Of a stretch of 64,000 nucleotides of DNA, positions 32,601 to 44,519 are shown in pieces. The first letter of the stretch is position 1; each line of letters starts with the position of its first letter. The stretch is from Thunnus maccoyii. Its lineage: Eukaryota > Chordata > Actinopteri > Scombriformes > Scombridae. Under the pieces are notes generated by a model, which saw nothing but the letters and a program-made list of their open reading frames with translations, ran no database searches and had not been told where the DNA came from. The position numbers were made by a program, and so were the translations under genes. The DNA lies in NCBI RefSeq assembly GCF_910596095.1, contig NC_056540.1, forward strand, positions 11,153,001 through 11,217,000, written 5' to 3'.

Positions 32601-35450
32601 GAAAGGTCAAGCATTGCTTAGCCTTCAGGCTAGCAGTGCACCCAATGACTCGCATACGGTACATCTATCACAGCGGCGTCGCAAATCTACTGACCAGGAA
32701 GCCATATCCGAGTAGAGAAATAGAATATTTTTGTAGTCGTCCTACAGTAGCAACACCACGGGTATTCTTTAATAAATTCTCATTAAATTTTCATGGAGCT
32801 GCAGACTTAATAAGAAGCTAATCAGGGGATGAAAGCAGCTGCTGAATAAGGAGTGTGACTCGCCCCAACTTCACAGCTTGCCATTAAGCACCCGCCACCC
32901 CCACACACACACACACACTCCCCCCAGACACACACATTATCTTTCTTGCACTATGTTGCTGAGGCGGGGCTCGGCGTTTTGAGTGTTTCGTGGTGAATAA
33001 TGGATGGGACCTGGGGGTATGGTGGGCTAAGTCTTTTTATGCCGGGGTCCTAAAGTGTGGCCCCAGGCCGTTTGCCTTGGCACAGGCAACCAGGCTCTGC
33101 TCTCATCAGCAGCGGCAATAAAGGCTGCGAGCTCTGTTACGGGACTGCATCAGTATTCAGCGGGGCTAGAGGGGTCACGTCGCACACACAAGCTCGTACT
33201 CGCATCAGACAGACATATAAGAAGCAAAGCAGTAGAGAGAAAGGGAGAATGAGAGGAAGAGGGGGTAGGGGAGACAAGGAGGAAGGGATTACATGTCCTA
33301 CCAACAGATCTTTAGGTCATTGTTCCGGTGGCTAAATTGTAAAGGACCAGAAATCAATACCAAAGCAGAAATTAGGTTAGGTCCCGCCTCACAGCAGGAA
33401 AGCTATTTACATTTTTACACCCGAGAGTTCTGCTGTTTGACAATTTCATCCATTATCGAAACATCCAAGGTGGAGATTATGAAAATTAACTGAGACCCAT
33501 GTTGTAGGAGCGTAACAGCCCATTGACTCAACACACACTGATATACACACAGCTGCAGTGAGACACACACACACAGTCATGAAAGCCTGAACCATCCATC
33601 CTATCGCCATTAACAATGTGTCATCTGCAGGCGGTTGCTTAATGCAAATCAGGCTGTAATGTAATTTTCTTCCATCTAGTCAACAACGATGTCTCAGGAA
33701 ACTTTTCGGTCCAGGAGGCAATCGAAATATCACTAGCGTACCTGACTATGAATGACCGGTGTAGTTTTACTCACAGCCAATACCACACACACACGCTCAA
33801 ACAGTCAATGTAACCGCCCACAGACCCATTGAGGCGTGGGATTGGTGCGAGGCAAAGGTCAGCGCCAGTGACATCATTAAAATGTGACATCATTAAAGTG
33901 TCCTGCTGTTGTGGGCAAGCACAGCCTGAGGGGAATCCCTACTAGCTCGTCGCCACTCATCAGGGACCTGTGTATGTATGTAGGTGTGTGTCCGTGTGTG
34001 TGTGTGTGTGTGTGGTCTGAATGGACTGGGCCTGATGGAACATGTGCACTCTGGTGAATTTATGGGGATGGGGCATAGACCCAGACACTGGCCCGTATGA
34101 TCTTTGGCTGCAGACTGACTTCATACCACTTAAGAATGGGCACACACACACACACTCATTCATGATATATGGGGTGTGACGATCAGTCATAAATTATAGC
34201 ACTAAAAAATAACAAAAGTAGACTCTGCTTGTTTGAAAAGCACAGATGGGCCACAGACTAGACAGTACTTTGCTTTAAAGAGACGTATTTTACAACCCGC
34301 GTAACTCTCATCCACTTTCTCCTTATAAAATGAGTGAATGAGAGAGATAGAGACAGAGAGACAGAGATGGAGAGAGACAGAGACGGAGAGAGACAGAGAG
34401 AAGCTGGAAGAAGATGCCCCCCTGTTTTTCATCTCAGCGCACACATCAAACAAAGATATCCATCACACCCACTCCCACCCCCTACTTCACTTCCTCTCGC
34501 TCTGAACCAGTAACTGTGTGTTTAGCAGTGACAGGGAATCATCTGTAAGTGCTGGGAGCTCAGCAAATTATGATGTTCTCCTGCATTTACATGAAAAAAA
34601 AAAACACTGAGGAAAAGCAGCAGGCAAGATGTATGAATGAGACTCTTTCTTCCTTTCGAAGCCTTGACTTTGTCTCTCCTCCAACCTGCAGTGGTATCAG
34701 TAACCTGAGCTGATGGCAAATGGAAGAAGCCATGGTGGCTCTGACCCACCCTGCAGCCACACATACCCTCCAACAACCTCTACATACCCTTCATATTTTA
34801 TGTTCTGTTATATTCTGTAAATAGTTGATTGAGAAATTCTCCATCATATTTCGTCTGGTTTTTTTTTCCCCTTCTCAAACACAATGCTAAGTGGGTGTTA
34901 AAAATGTGTGAACGAATTGAAAGGCTGCAGTGAGTATTAATACAACTGACTAATCTGCACATAAAACAAAGTGCATCAATATCAAACTGAACAAAAAAGA
35001 CAAGAACCGTGCTAATCCCACATACAACCCAATAATCAATTATGTGTTTAGAAAGGAATAATGAATGAGAAGAAGGTAGAAATACCTTGTAAACTGATAT
35101 ATTCAGCAATACAGAATGACATTATGGTGTATATGTTTAGTCTGTAAAAAACAATACTCTGTCTAATTCGTTCCAATTGCAGACAGAAAAAGCCTGAGTC
35201 ACCTAAGCTTTTATTATCTCTCTGATATCAGTTCAGCAGTTAATGTCCATAACCAATCTGCATAATCGGTGAGCGGGGACGGAGGCGGTAATGAGATTAA
35301 TGAAAGCTTTTACCTGTAAATCAATGTTTTATGTTGATCAAGCTTGCGGCGGGCAGGTGCGGCTGATTGGTGGAACATGAGGGAACTATTAACCATCAAA
35401 CAGTTAACAGGCTGATAATCAAGAGGCTGATGTGTGATCAATCAAAGGGG

Positions 35451-35486
<36 letters not shown>

Positions 35487-35569
35487 AGGAGCTATATTTA
35501 TAGCTCTGGAGCGGCAGAGACAGCTATTGTTCAGTGCTTGGTTATGTAGATGTACAGTAGAAAATGCAC

Positions 35570-35614
<45 letters not shown>

Positions 35615-36266
35615 GAGGGAGGGAGAGATCCATATTTCAATGCCCTGCCTATAATTAGGGCAAAGCTACCAACCATCTCCTCTGTCCTTGTCTCATTCTC
35701 TCAACAAGTGCATTCACAACATGAAAAATACAGTTTTTCATCATTTGTTCATCAGTTTTTAAACACATCACATGTTCACTATAGACTCCAGACGCTGAAG
35801 CAGCTGTACAGAAGGCTTTATTCCCTTGCTGCTAGTCCACACAGATTAAAGCCCTGATTCCCCTCTCAGGATGGTTATCCTAAAATAGCAGGTATGATGG
35901 GAAATCCACCTCATCATCTGCAGAAACTGACACCACACGACAACCAACATGCAGCATCTTTATGAAAGATGACCATAAAATTCAGCTTTAAGTGTGATTA
36001 AATGGATTTCAAATTATCTTTCTGCACTTTATGGTGGTCCACTAGCATAGCATAGCATCAAATATATTTATTTTTATCACCCAGCACCATATTTGCTGTG
36101 ATATTTGCTTAATACTTAATTTAATATTCCTGTATAGTGACTTCTGATCAGCATCCCTCTAGCTACTGCCCCGGGTTTTATCATCGGTTTAAATACCTTC
36201 GGTTGCATAGTTGTGGTCGCGAAGGAAGCTGTTGTTGATTTTCCGGGTATCACTCTCCTCCTCCAT
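18405..36266 (-). CDS. ppp2r2b: PP2A regulatory subunit B beta (PPP2R2B), B-beta1-type start, complete coding region
   Basis: Coding exons, 5' to 3' on the minus strand: 36266-36197, 28410-28313, 27193-27028, 26081-25969, 23616-23439, 23232-23068, 20979-20810, 20225-20134, 20045-19922, 18560-18405 (stop 18407-18405). They total 1332 bases, 443 residues, equal in length to human PPP2R2B. All introns are GT-AG with matching phases. The product is a seven-bladed WD40 propeller that docks the PP2A scaffold and catalytic subunits and selects substrates, largely in neurons. Recognisable blocks: [106 protein letters not shown] and C-terminal LYIFQDKVN. The N-terminus [19 protein letters not shown] is the B-beta1 type and separates it from PPP2R2A, C and D. 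The start ATG is at 36264-36266. Confidence 0.97.
18664..19195 (+). repeat. Interspersed repeat, family B, copy 1 (ppp2r2b last intron)
   Basis: Shares with the segment at 55757-56340 a start 'CACTTG(C/G)GGGCAGC', 'GCTGTAAACACAAC' and 'CTGACATATCA', a middle 'GTTTCTGGCCA', 'AATATTCACTCTCCTT', 'AACAGCT(G/A)TCTGCTG', 'AACAATGAGCTGAAAGA' in similar form, and the end 'GCAGCTTTA'. Same orientation, no ORF. Confidence 0.75.
20980..23067 (-). other. ppp2r2b: ppp2r2b intron with (GT)n and polypurine tracts
   Basis: No coding exon. It contains a CT-rich tract near 21380-21520 and (GT)n tracts at 21664-21682, 22070-22091 and 22194-22246, which produce long but spurious ORFs. Confidence 0.7.
22194..22246. 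repeat. (TG)n microsatellite
   Basis: Uninterrupted 53-base TG dinucleotide run. Confidence 0.95.
23617..25968 (-). other. ppp2r2b: ppp2r2b intron with (CT)n and (CA)n tracts
   Basis: No coding exon. It contains (CT)n at 23955-23988, (GA)-rich sequence near 24046-24075, (CA)n at 24162-24203 and a GA-rich stretch near 25000-25025. The rest is AT-rich. Confidence 0.7.
24162..24203. repeat. (CA)n microsatellite
   Basis: Uninterrupted CA run of about 42 bases, followed by a second short CA run from 24210. Confidence 0.95.
27315..27840. mobile_element. Fold-back MITE-like element with long imperfect inverted arms
   Basis: Begins 'aaggaatagtttgaca' and carries 'cagttagcttagcttagcac' at 27431-27450. 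The reverse complement of its right part (27754-27830) repeats the left arm in order: GATCxATACCA, ATGAAGCTxxAGxxAGCAGCCA and TTAGCTTAGCTTAGCACAAA. It sits in the intron between ppp2r2b exons 28313-28410 and 27028-27193. I recognise the family as one of the commonest percomorph repeats. There is no transposase. Confidence 0.8.
29652..29688. repeat. (GT)n microsatellite
   Basis: Uninterrupted GT run of about 37 bases. Confidence 0.93.
35572..35611. repeat. (TG)n microsatellite
   Basis: 40-base TG run. A 30-base CA run lies 90 bases upstream at 35453-35482, so the two could pair as an inverted repeat. Confidence 0.93.
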
Positions 36267-36620
36267 TGATAAATCGGCTGGTTCGGGATCCTGAAAGCGG
36301 CAGACCTGCTCCCATCCTGCCCGGTACCGTCAGCAGGCGGGCTGTGGGACCAGCGGGGGGCCTGTCATGGCTCCAGATCTCCGGCGTAATCAACACAATC
36401 GCAATCAAATACCTGTGATGATGTCGGGGCAGGTCCTGTCCACACCTCAGGACGCATGAAACGGCCCACCGGGACGCAGTGACAGCACCGGCTCCAACAG
36501 ACCAGTTTGGATTTAATATCCTAATTATCGCCGCGCTTTACGTCCTCTGCTTCAGATAACTCATCGGAGACATATTTATCTCCCCCAAAATATACGCATT
36601 AACACCCCGAAAACGCGTCT
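36267..36620 (-). promoter_or_regulatory. ppp2r2b: Proximal (B-beta1) promoter and 5' UTR region of ppp2r2b
   Basis: CpG-rich sequence directly upstream of the B-beta1 ATG, in contrast to the AT-rich introns around it. A TATA-like TATATTTTGG on the minus strand (plus 36587-36596) could place a start near 36.55 kb. The exact start site cannot be fixed from sequence, and an upstream non-coding exon is possible. Confidence 0.5.
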
Positions 36621-36671
36621 TTACAGCCGGTCAAAAAATGACAGAAATCTTCTTGAAGGTGGCTGAACCCG

Positions 36672-37882
36672 CAGCAGCAGCAGCAGCGCACAAATCTCTT
36701 TTGGAGGATTTGAGTTTAGGCAGGCTAGATTTGCCCCCTCACACTGCCAGCGGGGCGGGCGGGATTATGCGTCAACAAGCTTGCTCCGATCACTTCTGTA
36801 TTTCCATGTCAGACTCTCCACAGTTGCAGCTTCGCCCTTCTGTCTCCGGATCCTGCAGGATCTCTCCTCGCATTCATTCATTCATTCACTCATCGGAGCG
36901 GACCGGCGCTTGTGTTCCCGGTAAGCTCAGCTGACTCACTGTGCCGGATAGCGCAGAGCTGTAAACTGTAGTTACCCACTCTGCTGCTGCTGCTACTGCT
37001 GCTGCTGCGCTTCAGCAGAGGAGGGCCCCTCCCATGCTGCCTGGCGGCTGCCTCTTTAAAAAAAAAAAAAAGTACCACAAGCAGCAAATGTGACGCTCAC
37101 TCGAACCACCACCACAGAGACGCAGCTAAAAACCTGAGATGCAGTTCAAAATCTGTTCACTCACTGCCTGATGACCACCAACTAAGTTGGTGCGTGTAAA
37201 GCTGACAGCTGCCTTATGGCCTAGTGGCAGGTTGCCTCTTAAGCCTGCTAGATCCTCCATCACCATCCCTCCATCCTGCTGCTGCTGCTGCAGAGGCATC
37301 TAGCCTATACATTGTCACAGCAGATTTAGCAGTGCAGTTATACTTTCTATACTTTCCCCCAGTTCCCTCACAGCTGCTCTTCATGCAGGAGAAGACAACA
37401 GAGGCTTTATAAGAAGTGTTATAAGAAGCGCATGACATGGCATATTTCTGCCCAACACACTTAGAGAGGGCGTGAAGTTCGGATTCAGAGAAATCAGGGC
37501 AGAGAGGGACACAAAGGAGAGAGAGATAGGACCAGAGGGAGGGATGAGTCTGAGTAAAGAAGACGACTGGAGAGGGCCAGAAAGAAGGAAGAAGAAAATG
37601 AAAAACCCCAGACGCTGATTAATTAGATTAGTATGGCCACCGTCTGCGCCTCTTTCTGGAAATATCTCATTTCCATGCTGGGTTTAATAACACCACACAA
37701 CGCCTTCCTCTAGTCAAACTGTAATCTTTGATGAGTGTGTGTGCATGCTGTGTGTGCTGCATCAGTGCATCCCTGCCCTTATCTACTCACTTTAACCTAA
37801 ATCTCTCTGCCTCCACAAAGGGACTGGGTATCTCCCCTGCACGAGCCTCAACACACAGCAGCAGCAGCAGCAGCAGCAGCAG
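36672..37882. repeat. Cluster of CAG/CTG trinucleotide tracts upstream of ppp2r2b exon 1
   Basis: Four short tracts: (CAG)5 at 36672-36686, nine CTG-type units with one CTA at 36981-37007, (CTG)5 at 37276-37290, and (CAG)9 at 37856-37882 (plus-strand reading). On the ppp2r2b sense (minus) strand, the second and third read as CAG. All are pure or nearly pure and lie 0.4-1.6 kb upstream of the B-beta1 start codon. Confidence 0.85.
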
Positions 37883-38713
37883 CAATAAAGAGACGGTGGA
37901 GCCCCCTCTCCTAAATGCATTAGCTCCCTAATCCACGGGACATTTGCACATCCAATCCTCTGCTCCTGCACTAATGGGGATCTGGCTGTGAGGGGAGGCA
38001 GACTGCTCATAGCGAATAACAGGGCCTTCCTACACATGCTATTTTACACCCCATCACCCTCCAACCTCCATCAGAATACATTATGGGGCATTATCCATGC
38101 AGGGGGACAATGAGGGCTGCTGGAGCATCGGCGAGGGCCCTGTGATTCACATGCTTCCATATTTACAGTCCTCTGCTCACCTAATGAAATCTGCAGAGAA
38201 AATGCTGCCATCCTTGACCTCTCAGATCTGACTGAGTGGTCAGCGGCGTTTCCCATCTCTATCAATATTTAAACAGGGTCTGCACGAGGACAAAAGAAAC
38301 ACACAACGTTCCTCTCCCACAAAGAAGTCGGCTAAGTTACAGTTGAGCAGCACGAGCGAGGAAAATGAAATGGAATCGGTGAAACAATGGGTTTAGTAGG
38401 ATGAAGCCGCACGGTTGAAAGGTTCGGTTTTGTCAGATTTCTTTGGGAGGTGAGGTGGGGAGTTCTTTGGTGTGTGTGTGTGTGTGTGTGAGACAGAGAG
38501 AGAAAGACAGATGAAGGGCAGGAGTGGCAGTTAAAGGCACAGAGATATTTGACTGTATAATGAAGGAATAAGTGGGGAATGCTCGGAGCCAAAGCCTGGG
38601 ATCAATGCTGCCTCTCTAATAAAACCCACCACCTCCCTCCCAGCCTCTGTCCCATTCCTTGTGCATATATGCCAGTCTCATTTCGCCTTACCCCCCCTTC
38701 CACTTCTCTCCAA

Positions 38714-39470
38714 GGCTGGATTAACCATAAGGGCAATGGGACAATTGCCCAGGAGCCCAAGACCTCTAAAGGGCCCAGGGCACAAGCAAAATATCTGGTT
38801 CGATTTTGTTTTACGTTGTTTTACGCCACTGTAGCCTACACACATAGTGTGACTGTGTGACTGCAAGCTAACGGACCCTCCCCTCAGTGGTCAGCCCATG
38901 TAATGTCACGTTGACGCGAAGTTAAAAAGGTCAAAGGTGACACCAAATCAACATCAAGTTGACATTGACACAGGTGATGTTGTCAACAATCACGTAGGCC
39001 TCAGCCTGCATTCAAAAAATGCAAAAATGGAGAAGCCTTGAGAGCAGCTAAGTCGGAGTGCCAAACAAAAATTAAAAAAATAACTTCTGTTAATGTTAAC
39101 AACTGCTCTGCTAAGGCAGCTACTAGCAGGGACAGCCCAGCTGTGACATTTCTTCACTGGCTATTGGAACAGCTAATATTAGCACTGCTAACATTAGCAA
39201 CCTGGACACCAGTAGTGCGAATGTGGAGGGAGCTAGTTATGGCTCACCCATTGTGAAAGCGAACAGCCTGGAGCGAGAAGCCCCCAGCAGCAGCTTGCAA
39301 GTACGGCCCTGCTGCGAGTGCAACCATTGAGGTAAATAGCGATGTGTCATAGTCATCTATTATAACTGTGAGTAGCCTCCGTGCCTCCACGCTAGAGATC
39401 CTGCACTGTGGGGCCCCGTTACAGAGCAGCTGATACTTGAGTGACCAAGCGTTAAGACACAATGGTGTAT
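38714..39470 (+). mobile_element. Degenerate hAT-like DNA transposon fragment
   Basis: Opens with 'gctggattaaccataagggc', then a GGCAATxxGxCAATTGCCC block, resembling the ends of fish hAT-type elements. Near 39036-39090 a broken reading frame (REALRAAKSECQTKIKKI) resembles the start of TTF/ZMYM-type transposases. No intact transposase or clear right end is visible. Confidence 0.4.
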
Positions 39471-41916
39471 TTACTAGTATTTAGTTCCAGATTGAACATT
39501 TGTGCATCTGTACATTAAAATGCACTTCATGACTGTTAGATATTGAAGCATTGAATATATTAACTGTATGCTACCATGCTGAGTTCTAATCAACAAAGCC
39601 TAATTTGTTGAGCATTTTATCATAACTTAACATTAAAATGGACTTGATGATGATGATGATGATGTTTACAATGCGATTATTGTGAAGTGTTAAGTACAGT
39701 GAAGAGTTAATATGGCCCCGCTTCTCTCCCTCCTTTCTCTCTCTCTTGCCAAATCAAAATGTGACCACATTGTGTAGCTCCTGGGCCAGTGGAAAACATC
39801 TGAATGGAAACACATTTGGCTTTTAAACTGACACGGTCACATGATCTAACAAGTGATCGCAGGTCGACACACACATCCTGAGAGCCTTTACTCAAAAGGC
39901 CTCACGTTTCTTTACCCCCATTTACACTTGTTCTCCTCTACTACCTCACTTCCCTCGCTCATTACTCCCCATCTCCCACCCGGCTGGGTAGAGGCCGGTG
40001 ACAGCGTGTCTACAACCCAGCTGCTGTGTGTCAGACTGGCAGGAAATGCTCGGGGGGCCACCAGAATTGGAGAGCGTGTCCTCAATTCTCCTCGATCGTA
40101 TGGACAAAGTGGGTTAAATTAGGCTCGAGCAGCCCAAACATAGTGACAATCACATGGCAATGATATTTTAGTCATGCCCAATTGCTTTCCTTGATGTGTG
40201 GTAATTGCTTGACCTGGGGATGCTGGTGCAGGGCTACAGGCGGCAAAGACGCCGTCTGCATACCAAGCAACATACATGCACACACGTATAGATGCTTGCA
40301 CACGGACATACTCGCTCTCTCAGAGTGCAGACATTTGACTACAGAGCAGTTTACATTTCCCTCATATCTCAAGACTGCAGTCGATGGTATATTGACCACT
40401 GGATAATATCTGGTTTAAATAGGAAAAAGATATTGCTTTTCATCCAGTTAATCCAACCGATATGAGGTTAAGCTAAATCATTCCAACATCCATTTAAGAC
40501 CCATATTATTAATCATATAATATCTTGAATATAATATCTTAAATAAATAAAAGAGTTGGGCAAATCAATTCATGAAATAGGATCAAAAACCTTCAAACAC
40601 AAGATATGCAGCTACCGTTGCCCGAAAACGTCTATTCTGCAGAACGATGGAGATGATGGTTTCCTCTGAATGTTAGGATGAAATTAGAAACATAATACAT
40701 AATTTCAGGTATTGCAGAGCGGCCATGATCAGGAATTATTTTAAACAGAATGAAGAAATGAAACCTATCAATACATTTGTTTAAAAAATGTTTTCCACAC
40801 CAAAATGGACCATAAACACATGTAAAGTTTCAAAGTAGGGTAGGTAATATGGATAAAATCCTCTATTTTGGTGCATGTAATTCTATATTGTGATATCAAT
40901 ACGTATTGTTATTAACAAACATAAACATTTCTGGAAAATGTGTTAAGAAACTGAAACTGGATAAAATAATTAGCCAGGAATGTCTGTTTTTTGGCTAATA
41001 CAGTAAATTAACTATCTGACAATTAAAAAGTACATCAGCATATTTATGCAAAAATCTTGCTCACTGATTTGCAAAATTGCCCAATGGCCAAATACAGCAG
41101 GGATAATAAATGAAAGCTACCAAAATGGTATGACGGTAAACAAATTCATATTGCCTCAAGGTACACACAGAGGCACAAAAACATGATTTTTCTGACTAAA
41201 GAGCACAGTGGTTTCAATAACAGATGAGTGAAAGTCAGTCAAGATTCAACTCAAGACTGTCTTTCATTCCATTTATTTCCAGGCTTATTGTACAATCACC
41301 ACAGGTCTCAGTCAGGCATGCCAGAAGCCGCTATTTTCAGGATGGGTCAAAGTACTTAAAGGATATGACTGGCAATTTTCTATATTTCTCTTACTGTCAA
41401 CAAATCTCATGTACTTTGTACTACATTGTAAATTTCTCAAAGAACTTCAGGACAAAGTCAAGAGGTTGTGATATGTAGCACAACAAGCTAGCAAAGCTCT
41501 GTAAACAGAACAGCATTCCCTCGCATATGCAGTGACAACCACTCTCCAGAGACTGAAAATGTTATTGCTGTTATTAGTCTTTGGAGCTGTCTCTAAACAA
41601 ACTACTGTGACCAAACATTTCATGTCAAAATAACATGTCACCCAGTGCAATGGTGTGACTCACTGACATTTTTAATAGCTTTTGGACAACAACAGAGGTG
41701 CACAGGGGAATATGCTGTGTCAGACTTTGGATACACACACAATATTTGTAGGTAGGATGAGACAATAATTGCCTGACATATCCTTTAAAATGCTATTATT
41801 TGGCACGTGAGTGGTACTATATGTACATGTTCTAGGATGCCTTTTATGAAAAATGAAACTAATATAGAAACAATAGAGAAACAGTACATTTTTTATTTTA
41901 TTTATTATCATTATTA

Positions 41917-41919
<3 letters not shown>

Positions 41920-41968
<49 letters not shown>
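41920..41968. repeat. (TTA)n microsatellite
   Basis: Perfect TTA trinucleotide run of about 49 bases inside a longer T/A-rich stretch from about 41890. Confidence 0.95.
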
Positions 41969-44519
41969 GAAATGCAGAAGAGTAACTCAAATGTTTCAGA
42001 TAATGCCTTCCTCAATGTGCAGACTCAGAGCTTGTCACAAACTAATCTCTTTTTAAAAAGGTAAGCAGCATAATTACATAAAATCAAACACTGTCAGACA
42101 AATAGAGAAGATTACAAAGGACAGGAGTGGCACTACATAGACTTAGCTATATATATATATATATAAATCATCTTTCAAAGACGAGGATGAAATCACTATG
42201 TGAAATATATACAGTAAAGCTTATTTAGCAGCTGAGCTGAGTTGATATGACATCCTTCAGAGACACAAGCTGTGTCAGAGCACACCAGCTGAGCTACAAA
42301 GTGTTATAATAGTGTTTATGATTTTCACTGCCTGTTCACTGGTTTTAGATCTCCTCCGTGTTATCAAACAAGTCAGGATGATCATCCATTCAGTAGCATG
42401 AGATTCTCCCTCAAAACATTCATTCCCTTCCATTAGCCATGCAACCCACCCTGGCATTAAGAGGAGCTAAACACATGGGGGTAATAGGATTGTCCTAGCA
42501 GTCCATCTGTCAGGGGAATGAGCAGCAGCAAACCCCGGGGACGAAGCACCCTGGCCTGGATACACCTGCTTAGTCTGACCTTTCTTTGCACTTATCTCTG
42601 GAGATATTTATTCAGATTTAAAACATAACCTGTCTGAGAGTAAAACACATCCCTTCAAGTGTGTAAATGCCTTACATTTGAAGGAATAAGTAAAATGCTG
42701 AAAAAAACACATTCTGTCGGGAGTTTATAACCCTCTGGCTTTAAATATTACAGAATGCAGCTACTGTTCTGTTAATAGAGTGCAGATGGAGATACATGGC
42801 AGTGGCTGGTGAATGAACGGAGCGCCAGACATGCAGGGTTGGGGGAGGGATGCAGAAGAGAACCAAAGGCCTGGGAGAGGGGAGCAGAGAAAGATAAAAA
42901 GATGGATGTATAGTTTTGGTAGAGGGCATTAAATCAAGCCTAGAGGCTGTCCCTAAATCAGCGGGCTTTACTCTTGGTGTCATTCCAATTACATCAGGAT
43001 GAGACTAATGCTTCATTGCTCCGAGACTTCAGACCAGCAGGATTGGATTTTCTGTTTCCCCCTGACTCTCCTTTCCCTCCCCTCCCCCAACCTCCCCCTC
43101 TCTACCTCCCTTGATAATGAATTAATTGAAAAGAATGCATGTACAATGATTAGCTCACGATGGAACATTCTGGATGAAAATTAATCAACTGAAATGATTT
43201 TGTTTGCAGAAACAGCTATTTTATAGCCTTTACCACACCTCGAGGGTATACACATGCACACACGTCCCACGCGGATGTCTACATAAGCAGGTACTCTATA
43301 CACAGACACACCCTTACAACTGCTTCCTTTCATAAAAATCATATAGGTAGTAAAGCAATAGAGGACGCATATTATGGATTCAGATTTGTTTTGTGAATAT
43401 ACTCCTCTTGCTAAGAGGAAATGATGCCACTTAACAGAAAATCATTGCATTGTACCTCTCCGGTTGCTAGGAAACTGCAATTGAACTGGCATTGCAATGC
43501 AGCACAACAGCTGTCAACATAATTGGACAATTAAGATCTTAAAATGTCATTATTTTGGTCATATTCATCTCAGTAAAGGTTCAAGCACGTCCCAACACGT
43601 TTTCTACCAGTTGGGTTAATGGGCCGAACATGAATCGTTCATGTTCGCAGAGGAACTGGATTTCATTAGTGAAATGATCAGTGGTGCGTTAAGGGTGAGG
43701 ATACAGAAATACAACAGTACTCTGAACCATTTGTGTTACTTGGAAAGCTCGGACAAACTGTGTGTGTGTGTGTGTTGTTAAGTATGCTATATTTATCCTA
43801 CAGCACTTTCATCTCTGTGGACAGATGAAAGACTGGCGAGTAGAAAGTAGGTTAAGCAGGTTAGTGAGCGACTACAAAGCCACCTCCCTTTACATGACCA
43901 TGGATCCATCCACAGCTCATGTTCAGGACCATGGACAGCTCTTCACAGAGCAGACGCTGAGGCAAACAGAAAATGTCTCGGAAATACGTTAAAGGGGAAA
44001 TCCACCCAAAAAATGGAATTTCATAGGTTGTTTTTTATAATATTGTGACTCAGATTTAATTCAAAGTCAGATAGAAAACTCTCATAATTATGCACTTTAT
44101 AGATATATTAATAATTACATGAAATAATGAAAAAAAACATTATAACACCCATAATGTTATACTGGGATAAAGAATATTTTCCACTTTACAGCTATACGTC
44201 CCATATGCAAATAATGTCTATGTCATATCTATAACACAAACTCCATCAGTCATTAAGTGTAAGCATCAGTGTCAGTGACCCAACTCCAAAAGTCACATTA
44301 TCAGTTCAAATTTGATGCATAGTGAGACAGTTTGTAGTCTGTTTGTAGATATTTGATACAAGTATTAATTGTCCAAAATCACAACAATCAATCATCAAGA
44401 TTTTATTGATGAAATGTTTAGTATCTACGTTGCTACATGTTGGGATTGTAGAAGAATTATCTCCATAAAAATGTGTATTATCTAAATATATTCTCTAGAT
44501 TTCAAACCATTCAGTCATT

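Larger units (their letters stand above)
28411..36196 (-). other. ppp2r2b: ppp2r2b intron downstream of the B-beta1 exon
   Basis: About 7.8 kb with no further coding exon seen. Many short microsatellites lie at 29.4, 29.7, 34.0 and 35.5 kb. Single-copy-looking patches at about 33.6 and 35.2 kb carry clustered homeodomain- or POU-like motifs. In the B-beta2 transcript this stretch is part of one intron reaching 60421. Confidence 0.75.

Noticed and set aside
36638..36934. A 98-codon plus-strand ORF with a poly-Ala run in the CpG-rich promoter
   Set aside because: The Ala run is the CAG tract read in another frame; GC-rich promoter DNA often lacks stops. An antisense transcript is possible but not supported.
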